NCBI RefSeq assembly: GCF_014695725.1
Contig: NZ_JACJOU010000009.1
Span: 62,001 to 126,000 of the forward strand
Direction: 5' to 3'
From: Microcoleus sp. FACHB-672
GTDB taxonomy: Bacteria > Cyanobacteriota > Cyanobacteriia > Cyanobacteriales > Oscillatoriaceae
Length of the DNA: 64,000 nt
A program made the translations under genes and the position numbers. Shown one piece after another: positions 36,249-45,215 of this stretch (the stretch's first letter is position 1; each line of letters opens with the position of its first letter). Under the pieces are notes generated by a model. That model had not been told where the DNA came from. It saw only the letters and a list, made by a program, of their open reading frames with translations, and made no database searches.

Positions 36249-38684
36249 CTAGCTCCTGTAGAGATTGATGAATTCTAAAATGGCTTGCTCTTGAAAGCCT
36301 TGTGCAAGTTTCTGTAGAGTTTGAGTAAAAGGAAGATATTTTTTATCCGATTGCTCTAGCAGTTTTGCCTGTTTAATGATGCCTTTTAAGCTGCCGCGCA
36401 CAGCTAACTGGTATAGGGTTTCCAATTCCGTCGCAGAAGGTGGAATTATCTCGCTTTTATGAGTAAGTTGCTGAACAGAGGTTGGGTAGATTTCTGCATA
36501 AACCCATTCAATTTGCAAATGCTTACGGAGCTTTTCCAGAAGTTCTATTGCCTGCACAGGTTTAGGCAAAAAGGCATCTCCTCCAGCTTCCAAACTTTGA
36601 TGCTGATCGGTATCAAATACACTCGCAGAGGAAACAATAATGATGATGTGTTTCAGATTCTCCGATTCGCGAATACGCTTTATCAGCCCAAATCCATCCA
36701 GTTCTGGCATGACTAGATCGGTGATCACTAAATCGGGCTGAAACTCTTGAACTTTCTGCCAACCTTCTTCACCATTGCCGGCTTCTACAACTTCAAATCC
36801 AATAGGTTGCAACAAGTTACAAATAACCGAACAGTTTTCCCACTTGTCATCCACAACAAGGATTTTACGTCGTTCGCCTTTGATGCCAACGATTTGTCCA
36901 TGACGATCAACTTGAGCTGTTTTTATCCACTCGTCTGCTTGGGGTAGGCTGGCATCAAACCAGAAGATACTGCCAACACCCCTTTCACTTTGGACTTGAA
37001 TGGCACCCCCCATCAGGCTGACGATCTTTTGGCTGATGGCAAGTCCCAATCCGGTGCCTTCTGCTTGGCGTTTAGCGTCACCGGCTTGTTCAAAGGGCAG
37101 AAATATCTTTTGCAACTGATCGGGAGACATCCCAATGCCGGTATCCCGCACTTCAAAGCGTATTTTGTCTGCTGTAGCAAAGCTAATGTTTAAGCTAACG
37201 CTGCCGTCATCGGTAAACTTGATTGCATTACCCAAGAGGTTGAGCAAAACTTGCCGCAACCGTTTTTCGTCGGCACGCACTCCGGTGGGTAACTCGGCGG
37301 GGGATTGGTAGTTAAAGTTGATGCCTTTAAGATCAGCGCGAATGCGGCACATTTCCGCAACGCCTTGCAGAAATGCAGGGAAGTGGAAGTCGGAGGGGTT
37401 GAGTTCCATCTTGCCGGCTTCTATTTTAGAGAGATCGAGGATGTCGTTGATCATGGTTAGCAGGTGGGAACCACACTGGTAAATCACATTCACCTGCCCT
37501 CGCTCCTCTTCACCAACCGTTTTAGATCGCTGCAAGATTTGGGCATAGCCCATGATGCCATTGAGCGGAGTTCTTAACTCATGGCTCATGTTGGCAAGAA
37601 ACTCACTCTTTGCTTGGTTTGCCGCTGCACTTCGCGCCGCTTCGCGAACCGCAATTTCTTTAGATTGCTGTAATGCTGCTGTGCGTTCCTCAACTTTAAA
37701 CTCTAGTTCTTCATTCACTCGCTCGATCCGTGCTTTTGCCTGTTCTCGCTCCATAACGACGGCTGACAAGATCAGTGTGGTAACGCACACTGTTCCAATA
37801 AACGCTTGCAATAGCAGTAGGGATTCGTTCAGGGTGCTGCGATTGAATGAACTTGTCCCTCGAATCGCACCGGCAATTGCCAATGCTGAAACTAAAAAGA
37901 TTGCAATCGCGATGAATCGTTGTTCAGAACGAAATGCCGACCACAGTAATAGTGGAATCAACAAATATTCAACCGGATAGCCGAAGCCAAAAGCCACGAT
38001 TCCCACGCTTAATAGCAAGAAAGCCCAGATCACAAGTTCCAAGCTGGACTGAACGACTCCTCGTGATGTGTGTTGCGTTGCTGCGTTTATGGGTTTGCCG
38101 GCTTGAAGGCTACGCTTACTGAACCAATGCTCAATCCAAAGCAGCAGAAGCGGTGCAATCACCAAAACGCCAATGGCATCTCCTAACCAGAATGTTAACC
38201 AGCTAATGAGGTAGTCTTTTCCCTCAATGAATCCACACAGGTACATGGTTGTCGAACCAAAGGTTGGACTCACCATACAGCTCAACAGTTCAATTCCAGT
38301 AAATTTTGTAACGTTAGGTGTAGTGGAAAATATATAGCGAGAACCGATGAAGCGTTTAATGAGATATGCGCCCACAACTGCCTGTAGGACGGAACCTGTG
38401 GCAATACCCAACCCAGAAATAATCGACATTGACAAAATGCCTGTATTTGCTGAAAAGGCCCATGTTGCAGCAACCAACGCTCCTAACCAAATGCCCCACC
38501 AAACTTGATAGCCCATGAGCAAAATGGCGGCAAGTGCAATGCCGGACGGTGGATAGACGGGCGTAATGAATCCCGGCGGAATTGCAAGATATTGCCCAAG
38601 TTTTGCTGTGACATAGTAAATGAGTGCAATCAAGAAGATTAGCAAAACTTGTTTGGAACGATTAAGGAAAGCTAGCAAATTCAT
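36249..38684 (-). CDS. MASE1-domain hybrid histidine kinase
   Basis: An 811-residue membrane protein. Residues 1 to about 310 are a MASE1 sensor with 8-10 membrane helices (LIALIYYVTAKLGQYLAIPP, VYPPSGIALAAILLMG). A short coiled coil leads to HisKA (SEFLANMSHELRTPLNG, H near 367), HATPase (LRQVLLNLLGNAIKF, DTGIGMS, GTGLGLAISQKI) and a receiver (ILVVDDKWENCSV, phospho-D in VITDLVMPELDG near 656). The last about 110 residues are helical and may be a divergent Hpt-like domain, but no clear active His motif is seen. Stand-alone gene. Confidence 0.92.
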   Translation of the reverse strand: MNLLAFLNRSKQVLLIFLIALIYYVTAKLGQYLAIPPGFITPVYPPSGIALAAILLMGYQVWWGIWLGALVAATWAFSANTGILSMSIISGLGIATGSVLQAVVGAYLIKRFIGSRYIFSTTPNVTKFTGIELLSCMVSPTFGSTTMYLCGFIEGKDYLISWLTFWLGDAIGVLVIAPLLLLWIEHWFSKRSLQAGKPINAATQHTSRGVVQSSLELVIWAFLLLSVGIVAFGFGYPVEYLLIPLLLWSAFRSEQRFIAIAIFLVSALAIAGAIRGTSSFNRSTLNESLLLLQAFIGTVCVTTLILSAVVMEREQAKARIERVNEELEFKVEERTAALQQSKEIAVREAARSAAANQAKSEFLANMSHELRTPLNGIMGYAQILQRSKTVGEEERGQVNVIYQCGSHLLTMINDILDLSKIEAGKMELNPSDFHFPAFLQGVAEMCRIRADLKGINFNYQSPAELPTGVRADEKRLRQVLLNLLGNAIKFTDDGSVSLNISFATADKIRFEVRDTGIGMSPDQLQKIFLPFEQAGDAKRQAEGTGLGLAISQKIVSLMGGAIQVQSERGVGSIFWFDASLPQADEWIKTAQVDRHGQIVGIKGERRKILVVDDKWENCSVICNLLQPIGFEVVEAGNGEEGWQKVQEFQPDLVITDLVMPELDGFGLIKRIRESENLKHIIIIVSSASVFDTDQHQSLEAGGDAFLPKPVQAIELLEKLRKHLQIEWVYAEIYPTSVQQLTHKSEIIPPSATELETLYQLAVRGSLKGIIKQAKLLEQSDKKYLPFTQTLQKLAQGFQEQAILEFINLYRS

Positions 38685-38989
38685 AGGAGAGAGCCAGAGT
38701 TGAAGTATTCAAGGTTAAGCTGCTTCAAACCTTAACAAACCCAGATTTAAAGATAAAATAGCATTTTACCTTCCGGCTCTTCTGTAGTTCTGGTTGCTAA
38801 ATTTCTTTTATTTATCTTTCTTAAAAAAAGTTGAAAAAGGGGTGAATGCCGACAATCTGTGCATCTTCAATCGGTTGTAGCATTTCTAACAGACAAGATG
38901 CCGGTACAGCAAGCTTTTCAGGATGATGATTATGAACCCATCATAGAGTAGGGCTATAGATAGCTTCTCGCTAATTGAAACTGATTGCA
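38685..38989. other. Intergenic region upstream of the MASE1 kinase
   Basis: About 300 bp holding the kinase promoter. I see no gene or repeat beyond AT-rich DNA. Confidence 0.35.
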
Positions 38990-39015
38990 ATAAAAAAGCC
39001 GGTGGAATGCCGGCT
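38990..39015 (-). terminator. Intrinsic terminator of the 87-aa gene
   Basis: On the minus strand AGCCGG-CATTCCA-CCGGCT is followed by TTTTTTATTG, 40 bp past the stop at 39054. The stem arms are the GCCGG word that is frequent in this genome. Confidence 0.8.
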
Positions 39016-39053
39016 AAATTGATTGATCATAAAATTACCTTTAGCATTAAGTA

Positions 39054-39317
39054 TTAGCGAAAAGGTTCAACTTTAAGAGATTGTCTAGTTTCAGTGGCTG
39101 GCTGGTTAGGCACATCCGCTCTCCCGTCCACAATGACAGCCATGACGATAATGACGCCAATGAGCAGCCCTAACAAACTTCCGAAGGGATTGTCCACTTC
39201 TTGAGCATCACAGGAGTTTTTACAAACGCAACAGACAAACAGGTGTGGCTTCTGAGGGTGCTGAACAAAATGGCAAGGAAGTTTTTGAAGATTTTTACCA
39301 TCGTAAGGGCAGGACAT
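39054..39317 (-). CDS. Small Cys-rich protein with one membrane helix (87 aa)
   Basis: An 87-residue protein starting MSCPYDGKNLQKLPC. Five Cys within the first 45 residues (C3, C15, then CCVCKNSC) suggest a zinc-binding knuckle, followed by one membrane helix (SLLGLLIGVIIVMAVIV) and a polar tail. ATG 39317 has GGAG 9 nt upstream; the longer frame adds an unlikely N-terminus. Family not recognised. Confidence 0.6.
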   Translation of the reverse strand: MSCPYDGKNLQKLPCHFVQHPQKPHLFVCCVCKNSCDAQEVDNPFGSLLGLLIGVIIVMAVIVDGRADVPNQPATETRQSLKVEPFR

Positions 39318-39406
39318 AACAAAGAACTCCAAATATATATAAAGGTATATTGGGAGCAATGGGCTTTGATTATGCAGGTGGCAGGGCATTCTTGGGAGAA
39401 GTTATG

Positions 39407-40459
39407 TCACAAACTTTCCTGATTCATTACTGCATCTAACAAAATATCAGCACCGAAACGCACGGGATCGGTGCAAGGCAAACCGGCTTCTTCCTGCACT
39501 TGTGTGATTGCATCTCTGGCTGCCGGTTCATCTAAATGGTGAGTGTTGAGTGCAATTGCAGCCACACGCGCCGGCTGCAATGCACCACCGGCGCCGGCAA
39601 CCGCCTCATAAAGCTGAACCACAGCCGGCAGCGGCGGAATCTGCACCTGGGGATGATTGCGAACATGAGTTTGACCGGCTCGATGCACCAGCACCAAATG
39701 AGTTGGCTGAGAACCGCGCAGCAGGGGCAACGTAGCCGTCGATCCCGGATGCAGCAGGGAACCCTGTCCCTCAATGTGCAAAATGTCATGATCGTTGCCA
39801 AACTGCATCACCATCTGTTCCACTGCGCCGGCAGCAAAGTCTACCCGCACCGCATCCAGCGCAATTCCATCACCGGCAATCATCAAGCCGGCTTGTCCTG
39901 TTGCCAGAAATTTGGAACGTAACCCGCGCCGCACAGATACCCGGTTCAACTCCAAACTCGTAGACATTTTGCCGATACTCATATCCGTGCCTACCGTCAA
40001 AACGCGCCGGCAAAGCAGTGATCGCGCCTTCGCACCGCCAATTGCCAAACGAGTCGGTTCTTTCCGCACATCCCAAATCCACTGTCCCTCCCGCAGCAAC
40101 TCCCGAAATTCCTCATCTTTTGCGAGTTGCGAGTGCAACCCATTCACCACCGACAACCCTGCTGCTACAGCCTGCCGAACTTCCGCCAGCCATTCTGCCG
40201 GCAACGCACCCCCAGATGGCGCAATGCCGATTAATAACACATTGGCATTGTATGCGAGCGCTTCCTCAACCGAAGCAACTATTGGCACATCACGCGCAAT
40301 GCCGGTTAATTCTGGCAGCGACTCACCCGCACATTGCCGATCAATTACTGCCACAATCGCCGCTTCACTAAAACGCAAAAGGGATAAGCCGGTTTTTCCA
40401 GAAGATCCACGAATCCCTTCATGCAATAAAATAGCCACTCGATCTTGATTTTTTAGCAT
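39407..40459 (-). CDS. DUF1611 family protein, DgcN-like
   Basis: A 350-residue protein of the DUF1611 family. An N-terminal Rossmann-like part (VAILLHEGIRGSSGKTGLSLLRF) is followed by a P-loop-like motif VGTDMSIGKMSTSLEL near residue 156 and HIEGQGSLLHPG near 230. In other bacteria DgcN, paired with the enolase-superfamily DgcA, is reported to act in D-glutamate use (N-acetyl transfer, then racemisation). The dipeptide/N-acyl epimerase gene lies directly upstream on the same strand, so the pair is conserved here. The reaction in this organism is inferred. Confidence 0.75.
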   Translation of the reverse strand: MLKNQDRVAILLHEGIRGSSGKTGLSLLRFSEAAIVAVIDRQCAGESLPELTGIARDVPIVASVEEALAYNANVLLIGIAPSGGALPAEWLAEVRQAVAAGLSVVNGLHSQLAKDEEFRELLREGQWIWDVRKEPTRLAIGGAKARSLLCRRVLTVGTDMSIGKMSTSLELNRVSVRRGLRSKFLATGQAGLMIAGDGIALDAVRVDFAAGAVEQMVMQFGNDHDILHIEGQGSLLHPGSTATLPLLRGSQPTHLVLVHRAGQTHVRNHPQVQIPPLPAVVQLYEAVAGAGGALQPARVAAIALNTHHLDEPAARDAITQVQEEAGLPCTDPVRFGADILLDAVMNQESL

Positions 40460-40597
40460 AAAATTAACTAATTTCTAAAAATCGAAACCTAACTTTATTC
40501 CTCGCTCCCAATCATCTTAGAACACCAACAACAGACTATCCCTACATCTACGCTCATCTGCGAACACCCAACAGTACTTTATCGACTACATCTGCGT

Positions 40598-41671
40598 TTA
40601 TCTGCGTGTATCTGCGGTTAAAAAATCCAATTTTTTCCTTACCCCCAATCCCGGCAAATCACTCGGCACCAAACACCCCTTTTCTATCACCGCGCCGGCG
40701 AAAGGATCATCTATCAGATTCAAATGACTATCTAAATCTAAATAATCTGCCAAAGGTGATAACTGAGCCATCGCAGTATTCGCAATCGAACTATCCGAAT
40801 AACACCCAAACATTACTTGTAAGCCGCAAGCTCTTGCAGTATGTATCATCCGCAACGCTTCAGCTAAACCTCCGGATTTCATCAACTTAATATTAATACC
40901 ATGCACCCGGTCTGCCAACTTGGGAATATCTCGACTTGTGAAACAGCTTTCATCAACAAAAATAGGCAAAGGCGATTTTGCTTTTAATACTGGCAAATCT
41001 TTTTCCTGTCCTGCCGGCAGCGGTTGCTCCACATATTTAACACCCCAATCTGCAAGCCACGAACACATTTTCACCGCATCATCTAAACTCCATCCCCCAT
41101 TAGCATCAACACTTAATTGAGTCTTAGGGGGCGCTTCTTCCTTCACTGCCATCAGCATCGCCCGATCCGCTTCAATTCCAGCCGGACTGCCCAATTTTAC
41201 CTTAACAAACTTGAATTTTGTTAATTTGAACCAATCTCGCACCCGCTCTTTTGCACCCTCTGGCGAATTAATTCCAATTGTGACAGAAACAGGGGTAATT
41301 GCTTTAAGATTGAGTCCCCACATTTGCCATAGGGGCAATCCCACTTTTTTACCTAACCAATCATGCAAGGCTGTATCGATTGCCGCACGGGCAGCAGAGG
41401 GTGTTTTAAGTTCGATGAATAATTGTTCGATTTGCTGCCCGTTGAGGGGATTCAATCCCTCGGCAAGTCTTACAAATGGCTGCAATGCTTCCAGGATATC
41501 CTCAGTGGTTTGCCGGTTACTTCCAATCGAAAACGGTGAAGCTTCCCCCCATCCTTCAATGCCGGCGTGTTCGATTCTAACCCAGATATTCGTTGTTTGG
41601 GCGGTAGTACCGCGACTGATGGTGAGGGCAAACCGTTTATGGACAGTAAAGGATTCAACGTGTATTTGCAT
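40598..41671 (-). CDS. Enolase-superfamily epimerase (dipeptide epimerase / DgcA-like)
   Basis: A 357-residue protein of the mandelate racemase/muconate lactonising group. Visible active-site parts are KFVKVKLG (KxK base), LSVDANGGW (metal D), YVEQPLP (metal E), IFVDESC (metal D) and INIKLMKSGG (second Lys). This set is typical of L-Ala-D/L-Glu epimerases and of N-acetyl-D-Glu racemase DgcA. It could recycle murein peptides or D-amino acids. 138 bp separate it from the DUF1611 gene downstream; both probably form one operon. Confidence 0.88.
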   Translation of the reverse strand: MQIHVESFTVHKRFALTISRGTTAQTTNIWVRIEHAGIEGWGEASPFSIGSNRQTTEDILEALQPFVRLAEGLNPLNGQQIEQLFIELKTPSAARAAIDTALHDWLGKKVGLPLWQMWGLNLKAITPVSVTIGINSPEGAKERVRDWFKLTKFKFVKVKLGSPAGIEADRAMLMAVKEEAPPKTQLSVDANGGWSLDDAVKMCSWLADWGVKYVEQPLPAGQEKDLPVLKAKSPLPIFVDESCFTSRDIPKLADRVHGINIKLMKSGGLAEALRMIHTARACGLQVMFGCYSDSSIANTAMAQLSPLADYLDLDSHLNLIDDPFAGAVIEKGCLVPSDLPGLGVRKKLDFLTADTRR

Positions 41672-41789
41672 AGGGTTGCGATTGGGGGCAAGCTTATTCT
41701 TTGATCATCCATTGAGATTAACATTCCGAGACTCACTTTAAGCCTTGATGTCTTCTTCAATTATGAACAAAAGATTTTAGAGTTAATGA

Positions 41790-41816
41790 TATAATACAAT
41801 CAAATTGTTTAACAAT
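41790..41816 (+). promoter_or_regulatory. Promoter -10 box and palindrome of the toxin-antitoxin pair
   Basis: TATAAT at 41790-41795 is a perfect -10 box 43 bp before the antitoxin ATG. Directly after it lies the palindrome ATTGTT-T-AACAAT (41804-41816), a candidate operator for autoregulation. AAGGAG follows for translation. No good -35 box is seen. Confidence 0.6.
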
Positions 41817-41838
41817 CTTTTTTAAACAAGGAGAAACC

Positions 41839-42075
41839 ATGTCTTTACAAGAACTGAGAAAACAAATTTATAATTTGTCGGTAATGGAGCGCTTAGCCTT
41901 AATGGAAGCAATCGCACAGTCGCTTCAACAAGAACTCAGACCCCGACCAGATCGAGCTGCTCGCATGGAAGCATTAACGCGGCTGCGTGGAATTGCAAAA
42001 ACAGATGAAGCCTCACCCACTGATGCGGAAGCCACCGAAGCTTATGTGGATTATTTAATGGAGAAATATAAATAA
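41839..42075 (+). CDS. Antitoxin-like small protein
   Basis: A 78-residue, charged helical protein (MSLQELRKQIYNLSVMERLALMEAI in pieces) with an acidic C-terminus, as seen in antitoxins of PIN toxins in cyanobacteria. Its stop overlaps the toxin start (TAATG). The N-terminal part resembles the addiction-module component family; binding to the palindrome upstream is inferred. Confidence 0.75.
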   Translation: MSLQELRKQIYNLSVMERLALMEAIAQSLQQELRPRPDRAARMEALTRLRGIAKTDEASPTDAEATEAYVDYLMEKYK

Positions 42076-42494
42076 TGCGGGTTTTGGTGGATACGAATAT
42101 TGTTCTAGACTATATTCTTGATCGCGAACCCTTTGCAGCAGAGGCTTCTACTCTATTAGAGTACATCGCATCAGGTGAAATAGAAGGGTATGTAGCCGCC
42201 ACAACCTTAACCAATATTTTTTATATTGTCAGACGGGCAACCCGGAGCCTTGAGCGTGCGAAACACGCTGTTTCTGATACGCTAACCTTAATGGAAATCT
42301 GCTCGGTTGACCAGAGCATTTTAGAGAGAGCTTTTGCCTTTAATTTAAATGATTTTGAAGATGCAGTTCAGATAGCTTGTGCGCTGGCAAATAATATTGA
42401 TGCAATTATCACCCGCGACGCTCAAGATTTTGTAGATGCTCCTTTATTAGTTTTATCCGCCGGCGAATTATTAAATACTCGGCAAGCGCCTTAA
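42075..42494 (+). CDS. PIN-domain toxin (VapC-like ribonuclease)
   Basis: A 139-residue PIN-domain protein: MRVLVDTNIVLDYIL with D6, DFEDAVQIACA with D96 and ITRDAQDF with D115 give the acidic metal site. Length and layout fit VapC-type RNases of toxin-antitoxin pairs. Translation is coupled to the antitoxin gene. Confidence 0.88.
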   Translation: MRVLVDTNIVLDYILDREPFAAEASTLLEYIASGEIEGYVAATTLTNIFYIVRRATRSLERAKHAVSDTLTLMEICSVDQSILERAFAFNLNDFEDAVQIACALANNIDAIITRDAQDFVDAPLLVLSAGELLNTRQAP

Positions 42495-42815
42495 ATTGAG
42501 AGGCAAGTGGGGCAAGCAGCCGACACAGTTGCACTCTGGACAGTTCCAGAACCGAGGATCGATGTCTGCTGGCGCTATCAGATCCGCTGGAGTCACAAAG
42601 CAGTTGCAACTCCTACCCTAGAAAAATTGTATAAATGTCAGGTGTTTTAATCATAAAACCCTGACCTTGTAAAGACTTCACCGATTTTCTTAACCGCTCC
42701 CCCTGGATGTGTCACGCAAGTAGGGTCTAAGATAGTAAGGACTTTGCCGCCCATCTTGAATATGATATCTCGCCCTGAACCCTCACACGCTAGCTCTATC
42801 AGGAGGTCTGCCCAA
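42495..42815. other. Region between the PIN toxin and DAHP synthase genes
   Basis: A 321-bp region. An 11-bp imperfect stem (TCAGG-T-GTTTTA with TAAAACCCTGA, 42638-42664) could be a terminator or leader structure, though no T-run follows. The promoter of the DAHP synthase gene should be here. AGGAGG at 42801 fixes its start. Confidence 0.4.
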
Positions 42816-43868
42816 ATGCCTAACAAAATCTTGGACGCTCATATTGAAAACGCCCAGATTTTAATTAGTCCGATTGAAATCAAAGCCAAATTACCCTTAA
42901 CGGTTTCAACCGGCAATCATGTTTTGCAATATCGCAAAGAAATACAAGATATCCTGGATGGGAAGGATAAGCGGAAATTTATCGTTGTTGGACCCTGTTC
43001 AATTCATGATGTAGATGCCGGCTATGAATATGCAAAGCGCCTTAAAACACTTTCAGAAAAAGTAAAAGATAAATTTTTACTGATCATGAGGGTTTATTTT
43101 GAAAAACCCAGAACAACCGTGGGCTGGAAAGGATTAATTAACGATCCAGACATGGATGATTCTTTTCATATAGAAAAAGGTTTACACCTGGGGCGTCAGT
43201 TCCTGATTGGAATTGCCGAATTGCAATTGCCGGCAGCCACAGAAGCCCTCGATCCGATTGTCCCGCAATATATCGGCGACTTGATTTCCTGGACAGCTAT
43301 TGGCGCACGCACCACAGAATCACAAACGCACCGAGAAATGGCTAGTGGGCTTTCGATGCCGGTGGGTTTCAAAAACAGCACAGATGGTAGCATAGAAGTC
43401 GCTTTGAATGCCTTGCAATCAGCGAGCAAACCTCACCATTTCCTAGGCATTAATGCCAGAGGATTAGTGTCGGTTTTCAAAACTACTGGCAATGCCTATG
43501 GTCATATTATTCTCCGAGGCGGGAATGGTCAGCCCAACTTTTATCCAGATCATGTAAAAGCAGTAGAAGAAAGATTGCAAAAGGCCGATCTAGCTGTAAG
43601 GATGGTCATTGATTGCAGCCACGGCAATTCAAACAAAGATTACAGAAAACAAGGGTACGTTTTTGAGAATGTAATGCAACAAATGGTGGACGGGAACACG
43701 TCAATTGTTGGCTTGATGTTGGAATCGAATATCTATGAAGGCGGTCAATCGATTCCGATTCCAAGTCAACTTGATCAACTCAAATACGGGGTTTCTGTCA
43801 CCGATAAATGTATCGGTTGGGAGGAAACAGAAGAAATGATTTTGGCTGCCTACGAAAAACTGCCATAA
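42816..43868 (+). CDS. 3-deoxy-7-phosphoheptulonate synthase, class I (DAHP synthase)
   Basis: A 350-residue enzyme of the AroFGH type, first step of the shikimate pathway (PEP plus erythrose-4-phosphate). Hallmarks are FIVVGPCSIHDV near residue 69, LLIMRVYFEKPRTTVGWKGLINDP, IGARTTESQTHREMASGLSMPVGFKN and MVIDCSHGNS. The start at ATG 42816 has a strong AGGAGG site at 9 nt; a longer frame from 42744 is unlikely. Which effector amino acid inhibits it cannot be told from sequence. Confidence 0.96.
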   Translation: MPNKILDAHIENAQILISPIEIKAKLPLTVSTGNHVLQYRKEIQDILDGKDKRKFIVVGPCSIHDVDAGYEYAKRLKTLSEKVKDKFLLIMRVYFEKPRTTVGWKGLINDPDMDDSFHIEKGLHLGRQFLIGIAELQLPAATEALDPIVPQYIGDLISWTAIGARTTESQTHREMASGLSMPVGFKNSTDGSIEVALNALQSASKPHHFLGINARGLVSVFKTTGNAYGHIILRGGNGQPNFYPDHVKAVEERLQKADLAVRMVIDCSHGNSNKDYRKQGYVFENVMQQMVDGNTSIVGLMLESNIYEGGQSIPIPSQLDQLKYGVSVTDKCIGWEETEEMILAAYEKLP

Positions 43869-44469
43869 AAGCTTAGTGGGTGCATGGGGGGTGGTGCTAG
43901 GTAACCCTAATCAAAGCGACAATTCTTTAGATTCTTGTAATAACATCGCCCATGCCTCCCAACTTGAAAACAGCACGAATTATTGCCCTCGCCCTATACA
44001 GGTTGGGGCTATTTTTGTTTTTGTCTAACCACCCGGCTGCTTTCTCTAAAACAAAGCCGGCAACATCCTTGAAATAAGGAATTTTGAGTTAGCCGGTTTT
44101 ATCGAAGCTGGCATTAAGGGAGTTTTTGGAAATAATGTTTGGTGATTGCATCAAGTTATATACAAACTTTCTAATTATTAGGTAAAAATGATTTATCCTG
44201 GCCGTACTAATCTAATAATTACTCTTATTAAAACTTACTAACTTCAAGGCGGGTTGCGTAAAATCCGGAAATTTACAAACTTAACAGAGACACTTAAAAA
44301 AGTGGCTAATTTAAACAAAATAAGTTTAACTTCAAGACTTTAATAATTAGTGGAAACCGGCTAAATGTGAGAGCAAGGCTAGTAATCACGTAAATTCAGC
44401 AAAATTCCTCTGGTTTCGGAAACTTGCTGAGCAAGAATCAGTCCTAACTTTAATCTAAGGTAATGATTT
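43869..44469. other. Intergenic region of 601 bp
   Basis: AT-rich DNA upstream of the gene at 44470. A 41-codon frame at 43952 (MPPNLKTARI...) has no ribosome site and is not called. No repeat, RNA or terminator could be supported. Confidence 0.35.
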
Positions 44470-45075
44470 ATGAGCTTTTCTCTGAAAAAGATTGAGCGTT
44501 ATTGTTTTCGCGAAATAAGTAGTGGAAAATTTGGATTTTCTCGCCGCAAGCTGATTCCCATTTTTTTGTTAGCTGGAATTGTGTCCGCCGGCACAAGTTT
44601 TATGCTATTTAATCTTGTTGGGGTTGATAAAGCTGTTAGCCAAAGTGCCAATCAGCGTCAACAGACATTTACTAGCTCAAGTTTTCGGGCTACTTTGCAA
44701 TATCCGAGTCACTGGAAACTAATAGAAGGTTACGATACATTTAACACGCGCTATGGCAGCTCTAATGGCTTTTTTATGATGTCCGCTATCCAAAATGAAG
44801 GAATAACTTTTGAGGCTTTGTGCGCTCAGGAAGCGAGCCACAAGCTCAAACCTTACGGCTCAAACCCTCGCATCCAGAAACTACAAATTCAGGGACAGCA
44901 AGCCTGTTTAATTTTGCCTTCAAAGGATCAAAATGAAGCCATGATGAACCAAGCTCAGCTCATTGTTCAAGCTCCGCGAGAGATAAAAATCTCTGGAAGC
45001 CGATACAAGAACTTTGTATTAGTGGCCGATAAATACCATATCCGAGAGCTTGCTAAGACACTGAAATTTATTTAG
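44470..45075 (+). CDS. Membrane-anchored/exported protein with PsbP-like region
   Basis: A 201-residue protein with a basic N-terminus and one hydrophobic segment (IPIFLLAGIVSAGTSFMLF, residues about 29-48). The exported part begins with SSSFRATLQYPSHWKLIEG near residue 74, a pattern seen in PsbP-like folds. Two Cys (in LCAQE and QACLI) could form a disulfide. The family is not certain. Followed 148 bp later by a serine hydrolase gene. Confidence 0.6.
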   Translation: MSFSLKKIERYCFREISSGKFGFSRRKLIPIFLLAGIVSAGTSFMLFNLVGVDKAVSQSANQRQQTFTSSSFRATLQYPSHWKLIEGYDTFNTRYGSSNGFFMMSAIQNEGITFEALCAQEASHKLKPYGSNPRIQKLQIQGQQACLILPSKDQNEAMMNQAQLIVQAPREIKISGSRYKNFVLVADKYHIRELAKTLKFI

Positions 45076-45087
45076 CTCAAATTCTTG

Positions 45088-45112
45088 TGAGGCAGGTACC
45101 TTGCTTGCCTCA
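45088..45112 (+). terminator. Hairpin after the gene at 44470
   Basis: TGAGGCA (45088-45094) and TGCCTCA (45106-45112) form a 7-bp stem with an 11-nt loop, 13 bp past the stop. No T-run follows, so termination is uncertain. Confidence 0.4.
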
Positions 45113-45215
45113 TAAGAAATGATTGAATTCTGATCTCGGTGCAACGGCTAGGGCTGTTTTTTTATTTGCTAACATAATATTTTTAAAGTTTAACAGGTAT
45201 TTAGGATTGATAGCA

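Noticed and set aside
39795-40448. 217-aa plus-strand frame opposite the DUF1611 gene
   Set aside because: Antisense shadow of a clear conserved gene.
43952-44077. 41-codon frame in the gap after the DAHP synthase gene
   Set aside because: No ribosome site and no similarity recognised; could be chance.
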